A stretch of 64,000 nucleotides of DNA from assembly GCF_022201045.2 (NCBI RefSeq), contig NC_068559.1, positions 25,675,501 through 25,739,500 of the forward strand, in the 5' to 3' direction. Position 1 is the stretch's first letter, and the number at the start of each line of letters is the position of its first letter. The stretch is from Citrus sinensis. Lineage: Eukaryota; Streptophyta; Magnoliopsida; Sapindales; Rutaceae. Below the pieces are notes generated by a model that made no database searches, was not told the DNA's origin, and saw nothing but the letters and a program-made list of their open reading frames with translations. The position numbers and the translations under genes are program-made. Below are positions 37,438 to 48,089 of this stretch, in pieces.

Positions 37438-38699
37438 TGAAGCAGTTATTGTACGCACCATGATACCTAAGCAAACATCTTCAAGCAAGTGATATGAAGA
37501 CATTTTTTGTGCAGTTAAGGGTTGCAATTTTACAGACAAGTGTGGTAGCCCTCAAGGATAACGTTCGTTAGGTGATTTAATGCTTGTAGATTGATGTCCA
37601 TACTGCTTATACTCCTAATTTTGGATTGTTAGCACCCCGATGGTTGTAAGCTCTTAATGCAGCAAGACTATGGTGTTCGCAAAGATATCATCTTCTGCTT
37701 ACTTGATGAACAGGTGCTATTGCTGAGCTCCACTTTCCCAGTTTCAGGGATGTGGAGAGTAATTTTTGTGTTCCGATGGTTGATATCGTGAGAAGCTCTA
37801 TGAAGGAGCTAGCTACAGTACTGGTGATTTTACTTGCTGAACTGCTCGATATAATGTCTTATGTTGTGTGTGTGTGTATATATATATCCATTGTTCTTGC
37901 AAATGAAACCTTTAGTTTGTGTGCGGTCTTGTATGTATAAACATTGATAGACGTGTGAATGGGTTTAATTGGGATATTGTGATTTTTTATTTATTTATTA
38001 TTATTAATTTTTTTTTTTTGGCGTTGTACTCTCCCCTTCTGGCATGTGTGTTCCACAGCTAAACCGTATTTCTCGTGTACCATCTTATACCGGCATTCAG
38101 GTCTTGTTCTAAATGTCCTGGTAATTTGGAACTAGTATTGCTTAGCCAGCTTGGGAAGTAGATGAAGTTTACCGAGTGTAGAAATTTTGTCTTTTTACAT
38201 TTGTGAACACTGAACAGGAGAGGAGACGAGTCCATTGCAAGGCATTACAGATGTCTTTCGGGACGTGGCTTTAGATTTTTCTTTATTATTATTTCCTAAT
38301 GTATAGTTCTCAATTTTAGACTCCACTTCAGTTAATCTGGTAAGAATTCAATAATTATGCAAATTTGTTTTATTTGCATCTTCAATCAAACTATTTCTGT
38401 TGTCTTTAAAAAGAAACCCCAATGGCCATTTGAATCTTCCTAATCTATATTTATCTTCCAATAGTTAATATCAGGTGAGCAGTCGTTTTCTGATGGAAAC
38501 TTTTGTTCATGTAAAACATCTGGGTGATGTTTTGATAATTCAATTATTTGGAACTACCCATCTGCTGCTCTTTCTGCATCACCATCTCCTATTAAAAGAT
38601 TATGAGAACGTGAATCATGATTAGCGGATAATGCAGACCCTATGACAAGCTATTTATTATATAAGACCAGGCAAGAATCATTCAACCAGCAAGAGCAAG
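37438..38699. other. PP2A trailer and BAHD promoter region
   Basis: Contains the 3' UTR of PP2A B' copy 2, a (TG)n(TA)n microsatellite near 37863-37888, and AT-rich sequence up to the BAHD copy 1 start. No gene recognised. Confidence 0.5.
38658..38665 (+). promoter_or_regulatory. TATA box of BAHD copy 1
   Basis: TATATAAG, 42 bp upstream of the ATG at 38700, gives a short leader, as for BAHD copy 2. Prediction from sequence only. Confidence 0.4.
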
Positions 38700-40042
38700 A
38701 TGGCTGGTGAATTAGAAATTGAAAATATTAGCAGAGAAACCATCAAACTATCTTCTCCAACTCCCAATCACCTTAGAAATTTTAAGCTTTCATTTTTAGA
38801 ACAAATAGCTCCAGTAATGTACACACCAATAGTGTTGTTCTATTCACAAAACGGTGATTCTGATCACCCTGGTGAGGCTGCAAAAATGTGCCAGTGTCTG
38901 AAGACATCCTTATCAAAAATCTTAACTTTGTTCTACCCATTTGCCGGGAGATTCAAAGATCATGCTTCGATTGAATGCAATGATGATGGGGCTGATTTTC
39001 TTGAAGCTCAAGTCATTTGCCGTCTATCAGACATTCCTCGACAACCTAATGCTAATAATCTACGGACGTTCCTACCTATTGAGATTGAATCCATGGAAGC
39101 AGTAACAAACATTTTGCTTTGCGTTCAAGCTAGCTTCTTTGAATGTGGTGGAATGCCAATTGAAGTGTGCCTTACACACAAGCTTACAGATGCAGACACA
39201 CTATGCACATTCATCAAAAGCTGGGCTGCCACCGCTTTTGGGGCTAGCTAGCCAAATTATACCGCATCCTGAATTCCTCACAGCATCAGTTTTCCCACCA
39301 AAAGATCCTCCAATGCTGCCCTTGCCATTCCCTCCAGGCAACTGCAAAACAAGGACTAGGAGGTTTGTGTTCACAGCTTCAAAAATTGCCGCACTTAAAG
39401 CTAAAGCAGCCGGTGCATGCGTGCAGCAGCCATCGCGAGTAGAAGCTGTTACCGTACTCATTTGGAAATGCTCAATGATTGCAATATCAAGCACAACGGT
39501 CCGGGGATGTCCACGGCTATCTCAGGCAACGCATGCAGTGAACTTGCGTAAATGGACTCGGAGACCAATGCCCGCCAATTGTGTGGGAAATGTACGTAGT
39601 GGGGATTCTCTCAGCAGAGTCATCAGCCGAGGGTGAGATAGAGCTGCAAGAATTGGTTTGTAAGCTGAGGAAGGGAAAACATGAACTTGTTGAAATGAGT
39701 TCAAAAAAGGCTGACCTAGCACTAGGAGAAGAGACCTACAAAAAGATTGTCTATGTAGGAAGCCTGGCCGCAAGAGACGACACAGAAAGCTATAGCTACA
39801 GCAGTTGGTGTGCGTTCCCATTTTATGACGCGGATTTTGGGTGGGGGAAGCCAACATGGATGACAGCAACCAGTTGGGCATTCAATAATATTGTTTTGAT
39901 AATGGATGCAAAGCATGGTGATGGAGTTGAAGCTTGGGTGGATTTAGATGAAGATGCGATGTTCTTGTTCGAACAGAATGAAGAGTTGCTTGCATTTGCT
40001 CTGTTGAATCCCAGTGTCCTACCTCATTCACAATCAAATTGA
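38700..40042 (+). pseudogene. BAHD acyltransferase copy 1 (vinorine-synthase-like), frameshifted
   Basis: BAHD enzymes move acyl groups from acyl-CoA to alcohols or amines in specialised metabolism. The gene starts MAGELEIENISRETIKLSSPTP, very close in pattern to copies 2 and 3, and keeps HKLTD (the HxxxD motif, H160) and, near the end, DFGWGKPTW. The frame breaks twice. At 39240-39255 the sequence GCTAGCTAGC looks like a 4-bp TAGC duplication and gives a TAG stop at 39249-39251 (after 183 codons). Near 39585-39600, after NCVGN, a second shift moves the rest (YVVGILSAESSAE onward) into another frame. The remainder stays similar to the family to the end, so the damage is recent. Sequencing error is the alternative. 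The family normally has no intron at these points. Confidence 0.8.
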
Positions 40043-40910
40043 TTGATGATATGCATGCATAACAGTCACTTTCTAATAACTAGCAGAAGCATCTTATTAT
40101 TAATGTGTCCTTCAATAATTTCTTTTTCTTTGTACCTTTTTTTTTTTTTCGTTTTTCTTCATGCGTCTTCACTTTGTAATAAACTAATAATGTTAACACT
40201 GAAATCTGGTTAAGTTGGTTAGCAGCTTGATGCCAAACCCCTGTGTGAGCATTAAATTTATTTCGTAAGAAAACGACTTGTCAATTATCAAGTATACCCT
40301 ACAACCATCAATAGATAACCCATAAATACTTGAAATCACAAAGGACGGTAAGAGGCATTGATTTTCAGCGTTAACCTTCTAATGCTCAAGTCAATTTATA
40401 GATTTACATAAAAAATAAAATAATTAACCTCTAGTTTCTGATAAAGAACAATTTTAGGAAAATGTAATAGAAAACTAAAATTGAGAAGGAGAGTTGAACA
40501 TACCTCTTTATTAATTATCTTAGAGATTTTTATGGATAATGAAGTTTTACCCTCGATGTATTTGTGACTGGATGATGGAATTAAAGAAATGCTTTTTTTT
40601 TTTTTTTTTGCTATTCCCCCTTCCTTCATGCCCATAAAGACTGATGTTCCTCTTGGAGGAGTGATTCCCTTTTTTTCGTCACCCAAAGAGATAGAAAGAA
40701 AGGTTGGTTCATCGCCCCACCATAAGCGCAAGTCATTTTTACTTTTTTATGAAGGAATCAGCCTAGGCTGCCCTTCCACTTCCTTTGCCCCTTTCTTTTT
40801 TTATTTTATTATTATTAAAATAAAAGGATAAAATAAAAAGAAAGTGGGCTTACTAAACCCACCTATAACACTAGAAGCAAAATTCCCCACATCACATAGG
40901 CATATTCCCT
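40043..40910. other. Spacer after BAHD copy 1
   Basis: AT-rich, with poly-T near 40130-40150 and 40590-40612. No gene or clear element. Confidence 0.45.
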
Positions 40911-41290
40911 AATCTTCGTTGTCTCCATTATAAAGGCACACTCATTATGGGATCAACCATCTATGACGATGAAAGAACTCAATAATCTTCATTATAAGAG
41001 CCCACGCATGATGCGGATAACCCCACATGGCAATGAAGGGACCCATTGATTTGTAGTATAAGGACCTAAACATCGTGGGTTCAACCCTATATAGCATTTA
41101 TGGACCATAAATCTCTAATGTCTCCACCATACAAAGGGCTTATGTTGATGAGAACACCCCATATGACGTTTAAAGAACCTCCATACTCTCCATTAAAGTA
41201 ATACATCCCACGCATGGGGTGACGCCCCCGTGACTATGATTTGATCCCGTATGATCTATAGAAATCATGCATGCTTGGGACCAACCCCTA
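40911..41290. repeat. Degenerate tandem repeat A, about 65-bp units
   Basis: Four to five diverged units with the order CTCCATTATAAg, CACGCATgaTGGGatcAAC, CCATATGaCgatGAAagaACC (lower case variable). Units begin near 40911, 40980, 41044, 41104 and 41175. Adjoins repeat B directly. Confidence 0.55.
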
Positions 41291-41309
41291 TGATGATAAA
41301 AAGAATACC

Positions 41310-42410
41310 CAAGCGTGGTGAAGAGCCTCAAGCACAACACATAATATAAATGTCTCGAGCATGGTAAAGAGCCCTCAGACACAACACATATATGCCTCGA
41401 GCTCAGTGAAGAGCCTTCGGGCGTAGCAAACAAAGTAAATCCCTTGAGCATGGTGAAAGTCCCCAACCACAACACACAAATGCCCTAACATGGTGAAGAG
41501 CTCCTGATGCAACATATAAAATACCCCGAGCATAGTAAAGAGCCCCTGGGCGCAGCATATAAATGGCTGGAGCTCAGTGACGAGCCCTCAGGCACGACAA
41601 ACAAAATAAATGCCTTGAGTGAGGAAAAGAGTCCCTAAGCGTGGTACATAAATGCCCTGAGCTCAGTGAAGAGCTTCCGAGCCCAGCACGTAAAATACAC
41701 ACCTTGAGTGCAGTGAAGAGCCTCAGGCGCAACACATGAAATAAATGCTTCAAACGTGGCGAAGATCCTTCAAGTGTGACACATGAAATAAGCAACACGA
41801 GTGCGGTGAAGAGCCTTCAGACGCGACACATAAATGCTTAGAGCTTGGTAAAAAGTCTCGGCCACGACAAATAAAATAAATGTCGTAAGCTTAGTGAAGA
41901 GATCCTAGGTGCGGTAAACAAAATAAATGCCTCAAGTGGGTGAAGAGGCCCTAGGCGCGGCACATAAATGCCACAAACGCAATAAAGAACGGGCGCAACA
42001 CATTAAATAAATGCCTTGAGTGTAGTAAAGAGGCCCCGAGTGTTATACGTGAAATAAATGCTCCAAGCGTGGTGAAGATCCTGTGGGTGCAAAATAAAAG
42101 CCATAAGCGCAGTAAAGAGCCCCCGCACGTGGCATATAATATAATATAAACCCTCCAAATGTGGTAAAAAGCCTCAAGCATGATACATAATACAAATTCT
42201 CCAAGTGCAGCAAAGAGCCTCGAGTGCGGCACATAATGCCAATTCCCCAAGTGCAGCGAAAAGCCCTGAGCATAGCATGTAATACAAAAGCCTTAAGCAC
42301 GGCGAAGAGCCCCAAGCACGGCAGATAACACAAACTCCCTAAGCACAATGAAAGGCCCCGAGTATAGTAAATAAAGCAAATGCCTTTTAGTGTAACAATA
42401 AAATACAGAC
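41310..42410. repeat. Degenerate minisatellite B, about 45-bp units, roughly 24 copies
   Basis: Units of about 40-52 bp with loose consensus TGGTGAAGAGCC, then TcgGGCGCaaCACAT, AAAATAAATGCC and TcGAGcg. The repeat word GTGAAGAGCC recurs across the array (for example near 41318, 41582, 41715, 41807, 42070). Length differences come mainly from an optional AAATA segment. It makes long open frames on the minus strand that are by-products of the repeat. Confidence 0.75.
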
Positions 42411-44720
42411 TCAACCCATAAACTCCAAAGGCACCACTTGAGAGCTATTTATCGTGACCCTATCTCACGCCCTTTGTCACCAGCATCTTTGCCTGCAATA
42501 AAGTTCACTGCGTCTGTATCTCCTATAGCAGACTAGTCAGCAAAAGTCAAACTTGGATCACGAGAAGGGTTAGCTCCTCCGTGAATATCTTCTGGTGAAT
42601 TTAAGAAAGATTCCCTCTTTCCACGTGGATAATTCAGGGATTCTCTTTCGATCACAAAGTGTTCCCGTCACTTGAGCATAAGATAAAAACAAATGATATT
42701 TCTCTACAATCATTTTGGGATTGTCGATGGCATAAAAACAGTTCAACACCGTACACTAAGCCTGCTATTTCAAATCAAACGTTTCTTCTTCGACCTTCTC
42801 TTTAGCCTTTTTTGTTCCATCGCAAATAAAATTCAGTTGATTATTAAAAGAGTCCCTCCCCTCGCAGTATCTTTGTCTAAGATCTACTACCTCCTTGTGA
42901 AACTTCCTTACTTCCAACGACAATTGAGAATTTCATTTTAGGATTTCGTTCGCGACCTGGTCATTAGGAATAACAATCTATGGGATAGAGATAATGGCGT
43001 GCCAAAAACATTACTATAAGCATGAGAAATATAGCCAGGACCAACTGACAACCAATTGGAGAGAACCCTTCATCGTTTCCCCAAGCAGTCGGTCTTGCAG
43101 GACTTTCTTGGTAAAGCATAAGCCACTCAGGCTTGAGGGTTTTCTACGCAACCTGTAAAAGATTGAGAAGAACCTTATCGTCATTTGGATCAACAAATCT
43201 TTTGCAACTAGCCTCTTCCCCTTGTCAACTGCAGATCTAGTCTCATAGTATAAGGGAATATCCCACGAGATACTCTCATGAGTTAATAAAGAGGCCTTTC
43301 AGGAAAAGCTCGCTCCGTAAAGAGCCTGAGCGTAATCTTTTGCACGTATTTTATGGGTCCTTAGTGGGGCTTAATGGTTCATTCTGGTTAGTTTTAAGAG
43401 AATCTTTTTTTATTTTAAACATTTTCTCTCACATGAGCTACCTAGCATGAAACATAAACATTTTAAACATAAAGATAGGGTTTACCAAAGATTAAAGGAA
43501 TCATAATGTTACTGAAAGTGACGTGAAAGAGACAATAACTCAATACAAAAAAAATTCTCCAAATTAAACAAAATGGACAGCTTCCAAATAGCCAGGGACA
43601 TTCCTTAAATCATTAGAGACGAACCCCGAACTAGTTGGGCACAATCCCTAAAAATGAAGGACAACCCCTATGGCTATGAAAGATAGTCCCTAGGGATTGG
43701 AGATAGTCTTCTGAACAAAATATACAAATAAAGTGGAAGGAGAATGTCCCAATGCCTTCTACTTGAGGATCTTTCTATATCTTTATCATCTATAGAGCTC
43801 CATCTTTGGCCAGAAGGTTTCATAAGACAACAACTAAAAAAAATGAATATGGGGATTTTTCTAAGGGATCAGGGGACAATCTTCATAAAGATTGTTTTTA
43901 ATGAGAATATCTCCCCATGCGTCATTATCCCTCAAGTAGAAATTTAGTATCTTTCACCTCATTCTTCGCTAAAGAATAGTAGGGGAATTTTGTTGATATA
44001 AAATATAGACCAAAGGTATTGAGGACATGACACATGGGAAATATGACTCAAGATTGTGATAAAGAATTAACGGGAAGATGAAGAGGTAGGATAAAATGGG
44101 AAGATCTTGAAGAACCAGTCTTAATTAGTCAAATTGTTTGAGAGTAACAAAAAAATACCTCCTACAAAATATCTAAGTCGTCACGTGTCTATACAGGACC
44201 ATGTGATAATGACAACTACGCCAATCCACCAGGCCATGCCATTATAATACGGTCCTCACCTGGACCGTCTTCAAAATATCTCCTTGTAAGCTGCTAAAAT
44301 TAAAATTGAGGAAATAAGACCATAAACAAAGCCACTTGCACTATCTCTATTAAAGTCGGATGTTCCTCAGCCCAATTAGCTCATTCAAAATAGGCTAATT
44401 AGGGTTGTGGACACGCTGCCAGTATAGATTGTCCCCTAATGGACAATTACCCAACCCAAGCAAGCTTAAGAGCTCTTAGAAGAGGGGCTAAATTATCCTT
44501 AAAACCTTACATGATGAGGGAAATAACTAACAACTCCTCGCCATGTGTCCAAAAGGACACAAAAATACCCTAAGGGACACTTTACCTTAAAAGGTCAGGT
44601 TATATGGTAAGTTTACTTATTTACAAAATACTCAACTTTTCTTCTATTTTAGAGTTTGTTGGAAATCCACCACCTCCTTCGACATCTAACTGGCTTGACT
44701 AGATTTCGACGTCAACGACA
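42411..44720. mobile_element. Unclassified, strongly decayed repeat region
   Basis: Follows the two tandem arrays. No protein domain is visible in any frame. Sequence style (GC-richer than the flanks, stretches such as CCTTACATGATGAGG and CTTCGACATCTAACTGGCTTGAC near 44680) is reminiscent of long-terminal-repeat or other large-element non-coding DNA, but no terminal repeats, primer-binding site or target duplication were found. Family and age are not determinable; it looks broken and old. Confidence 0.3.
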
Positions 44721-45510
44721 ACAACAACAAAAAAGCAATAATACTCCCTCATTATTGATTGTTTCATTTAATTTTATCCAATTTCAAGCACTAAACACAA
44801 TTGTTTTGTGCTTATCCAAGAATGGAAATTGGGTTTGGGGTTTGGTTGGTCGAGATAAACGTGGGAAGAAAATCATTTTCCAAGATGATAATATAATATA
44901 AATGAGTGTTTGTTTAGTCCAAAAAGGCGTGCTTCACGTTTTACTTTTATTGCCATCATTCATTCATGATCGATGGCTGATTCATTAATCACATTTTGTC
45001 TTTTACCATTCTACAAAGAAACAGAAGTCACTTCATAGTTTTCCTTGATTGGTGGCCACAACTCAAGAAGCAACAAACCTGACCCCACATTTTCCCGTTT
45101 GGGTATAAACACCTTGTAAAATCGAAAAAGAAAAAATAATAATGATAATAATAAAATATATATATTTTATACTATCCCTGTGGTTTGATTTAATCTCTCA
45201 TTAAACTGTTATAGTTTGCAAAATGCCTGAATACATCCCTGACTATCAAATTTTAATATATAATTTGATAATTATACCTTAGTAAATTTGTTTAATTCAA
45301 ATAAATTAAATTTAATTTTAAACAAAGATCATGGTAAATTACAGATTATTGTTTTAATATTTAATTTGTAAGGGAATAAAAAAATATTAACAATTATTCC
45401 TCACTAAAAAAAAATTCTAACTTGTTATTATAAACAACAATAATTAAAAATGTTAACTTATTTGACCAGTAATTGTGTAATCATTTTTGTTTGTGAAAAA
45501 AGCCTCTGTA
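44721..45510. other. Promoter region of BAHD copy 2
   Basis: Very AT-rich, 45130-45460 especially. No gene recognised. Confidence 0.45.
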
Positions 45511-45520
45511 TATATAAAAG
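45511..45520 (+). promoter_or_regulatory. TATA box of BAHD copy 2
   Basis: TATATAAAAG, 37 bp upstream of the ATG at 45548. A normal TATA-to-start distance leaves only a leader of about 10 bases. Prediction only. Confidence 0.45.
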
Positions 45521-45547
45521 GGATTCAAGTGCATTAGATAATTGAAA

Positions 45548-46924
45548 ATGACTAAGGCAAAAGAGAAAGAGATGAAGGTTGAGATTATATCAAAAGAAAC
45601 CATCAAGCCCTCCTCTCCAACACCAAATCACTTAAAAGATTACAAGTTATCCCTTTTGGATCAGATTGCTCCTCCATCTTATGAAACTCTGCTTCTCTTT
45701 TACTCCTTCAATGGTGATGATGACCGACAACATCACCACCATATTTCAGTTTATAAGGCTAATAAGCTATCCCTACAGCTAAAGCAATCACTTTCAGAAA
45801 CATTAACTCGCTTTTACCCACTTGCCGGAAGAGTTAAAGATAACATCACAATCGATTGCAGCGACCATGGAGCAGTTTATGTGGAAGCACAAGTCAACTG
45901 CTTGCTCCAAGACTTGCTCAAACAACCAAACGGAGACTCAGTCATACAACTCGTCCCCATTCAATTAGCCGAAGAATCGAAACCTGGTTTATTGCTATTC
46001 GTTCAATCTAGCTTCTTTACCTGCGGGGGTGTTGCAATTGGTGTGTGCATTTCACACAAGATAGCAGACGCAGCAACGGTCGTCACATTCATCAGAAGCT
46101 GGGCAGGGGCAGCTGCGGGCGATCATCGTCGAGTGTACTATCCATCATACAATGCATCATCTCTATTCCCACCAAGGGATGTCACAGCCACAGCCATGTT
46201 ATTTTTAAATCCACCTTTTAACATGGCGATGAAAGAGAAGTGCTTTACAAAGAGGTTCGTGTTTTATGGCCCCAAGATTGCTGCTCTTGAAGCTGCTTTA
46301 TCGGCCCCTAGCACAAGAGGGGAAGCTGTGACAGCGCTCATTTGGAAATGCGCTGTGAACGCATCAAGATCAAACTCAGGGGTTTCAAAGCTATCTATAC
46401 TCTCCCGATCTGTTGACATACGCAAAATAACCGTTCCCCCTTTGCCCGACAACTCCGTCGGGAACCTTGTCGGGTACTATGCTTCCCAAAAGGACGAGAG
46501 CGATATACAATTACAAGGCTTGGTTCGTGAGCTAAGAAAAGGGATTCAAGATTTCAGCAAAAGCTACCTGCAGAAGCTTCAAAGAGAGGATGCACTTGAA
46601 GCCATCACCGAGTCTTGCAAAGATGCCATTGCCATACTCATCAGCAATGACGTTGACTTATACGTATGCAACAGTTTGTGTGACGTTTCGTTGTATGATA
46701 TTGATTTTGGGTGGGGAAACCCGACGTGGGTCACTAATATTTCTTCTAATGCCGCAAATCACAAAAATCTTGTGGGTTTGATTGATTCGAGCACGGGAGA
46801 TGGTTCAATTGAGGCTTGGGTGACTCTCAGTGAAGCAGACATGGCCTTGTTTGAACGCGATCCTGATCTGCTTTGTTATGCTGCAACCTTTGATTATCCG
46901 AGTGTCTTAAAGTCTTATCTTTAA
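45548..46924 (+). CDS. BAHD acyltransferase copy 2 (vinorine-synthase-like)
   Basis: Intact single-exon enzyme of 458 aa, normal for the family; acyl-CoA-dependent acyl transfer to an unknown alcohol or amine, probably cytosolic. Motifs: the catalytic HKIAD (H170, D174, in ISHKIADA) and the structural DFGWG at 386-390 (DIDFGWGNPTW). The N-terminus EIISKETIKPSSPTPNHLKDYKLS is typical of the vinorine synthase/At3g26040 clade. The start at 45548 is the first ATG; MK at 45578 is a possible internal start matching the clade start more closely. Close paralogue of the frameshifted copy 5 kb upstream and of the oppositely directed copy 3, so this is a small local cluster. Substrate cannot be inferred. 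Confidence 0.93.
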   Translation: MTKAKEKEMKVEIISKETIKPSSPTPNHLKDYKLSLLDQIAPPSYETLLLFYSFNGDDDRQHHHHISVYKANKLSLQLKQSLSETLTRFYPLAGRVKDNITIDCSDHGAVYVEAQVNCLLQDLLKQPNGDSVIQLVPIQLAEESKPGLLLFVQSSFFTCGGVAIGVCISHKIADAATVVTFIRSWAGAAAGDHRRVYYPSYNASSLFPPRDVTATAMLFLNPPFNMAMKEKCFTKRFVFYGPKIAALEAALSAPSTRGEAVTALIWKCAVNASRSNSGVSKLSILSRSVDIRKITVPPLPDNSVGNLVGYYASQKDESDIQLQGLVRELRKGIQDFSKSYLQKLQREDALEAITESCKDAIAILISNDVDLYVCNSLCDVSLYDIDFGWGNPTWVTNISSNAANHKNLVGLIDSSTGDGSIEAWVTLSEADMALFERDPDLLCYAATFDYPSVLKSYL

Positions 46925-47273
46925 TCTTTTTCTTTTCTTTTTTTGTTTTCAGAAAATGTCTTTGATACTTACTGTGCATACGAGTTAATAAATAATAGTA
47001 AGTTGTTTGTGTGGCCTGGTTGGGTAAATTTATCAAAATTTGCTTGTGTTGTCGGTAGATTATTAATTAGTTAATTACCAATTGTTTTTTTTTTAATTTT
47101 TTCTTTTTCTTCACCCTTTTTCAAGTTAACTAATGCTCACACATGTACAAAAAACGGACCAAAAAAAAGAGAAAAAGGTTCCATCCACGACTCCATGTTT
47201 AATTAATGCAAAATCATCATTATTGCCTATTTATCTGCCCTATGTCCATTGGTGGTTGCAAAAGGTTGACCTT
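46925..47273. other. Trailer of BAHD copy 2
   Basis: AT-rich 3' flank. No feature recognised before the SINE target duplication. Confidence 0.5.
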
Positions 47274-47509
47274 AATTAGCTAAAAGTGTGAGTGGTTCGA
47301 CACTCTCACTCTTTAAAAGAGGTCAGAGGTTCAAGCCCCATTCTCGTATGAAGTCACCACTTTGGCCAGCACTTTATCCCTTACGGGCCGACTCGGTGCG
47401 AGCGAGAATTAGTCTGGGTTATGGTACAGGTTTAAAGGTGTCTCCTACAGTTGGGGCCCACTCAAGACCACATCGTGGTTCAGACAAAAAAAAAATTAGC
47501 TAAAAGTGT
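47274..47509 (+). mobile_element. tRNA-derived SINE with 16-bp target duplication
   Basis: Body 47290-47493, about 204 bp. AATTAGCTAAAAGTGT flanks it exactly at 47274-47289 and 47494-47509. The 5' part holds a B box (GAGGTTCAAGCCCC, near 47327-47340) with an upstream A-box-like stretch; the 3' end is a short A tail (GACAAAAAAA). GC-richer than its surroundings. A perfect long duplication indicates a fairly young insertion made by LINE machinery supplied in trans (family knowledge). Confidence 0.85.
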
Positions 47510-48081
47510 ATTTGTAACTAAAGCATTATGACCTTTTTTTTTTAAATATTGATAGATTACATAAAAACCTTACTTATATTTATAATCAGATAATAATCAG
47601 GATTTTTCTTTATGATTATAGTACGACCTTATAGTAATTAAGACTCTTTTATATAATTCTAATAAAGTACAGTCCGAACAACGATCCTCGCTTAATATTA
47701 AAGAAAAATTTATTCTACTTCTAAAATAGAGAATTAAATAAAATTCTATAAAAAAAAGAGTCGAGTCTCAATTATTACTAGGACTGGAACTCGTCTCGTG
47801 CGCCTAAAATTATTAGGTGCCCGAGTGGTTAATGGAATACAAGCCCATTACCAATGGAAAACATATTCCACCCCACATATTAATTAAAGCATAATGGCTT
47901 TAATTAATCTTTTTGCGGGCAACAGGACGAGGACGATTGCATTATCTTCTTTGTTTGATTGTATACTATCTCCCTAATTACCATATGGGCCCTATTTCGT
48001 TTATTAACTTTATAGAGTCGTTCGCAGGTCTACAAATTCTAGATTTAATAAAATTTAAGATGAATTCACAGTAATGTGGTA
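47510..48081. other. AT-rich spacer
   Basis: No gene; short AT-rich runs only. Confidence 0.45.
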
Positions 48082-48089
48082 GACACTCA

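Noticed and set aside
39240-39600. Intron as a way to explain the broken BAHD copy 1
   Set aside because: No GT-AG pair removes the TAG stop while keeping the conserved residues on both sides, and the two whole paralogues have no intron there.
40911-42410. Tandem arrays considered as CRISPR
   Set aside because: No constant repeat with unique spacers; every base of the unit is diverged and the genome is a plant nuclear one.
41170-42414. Several 74-123-codon frames on the minus strand
   Set aside because: Produced by the 45-bp repeat and not homologous to any known family; composition follows the repeat period.
42411-44720. LTR retrotransposon call for the whole block
   Set aside because: No matching terminal repeats, no primer-binding or polypurine site and no coding domain could be found by eye.
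47290-47493. tRNA gene suggested by the B box
   Set aside because: No cloverleaf can be traced and target duplications show a SINE.
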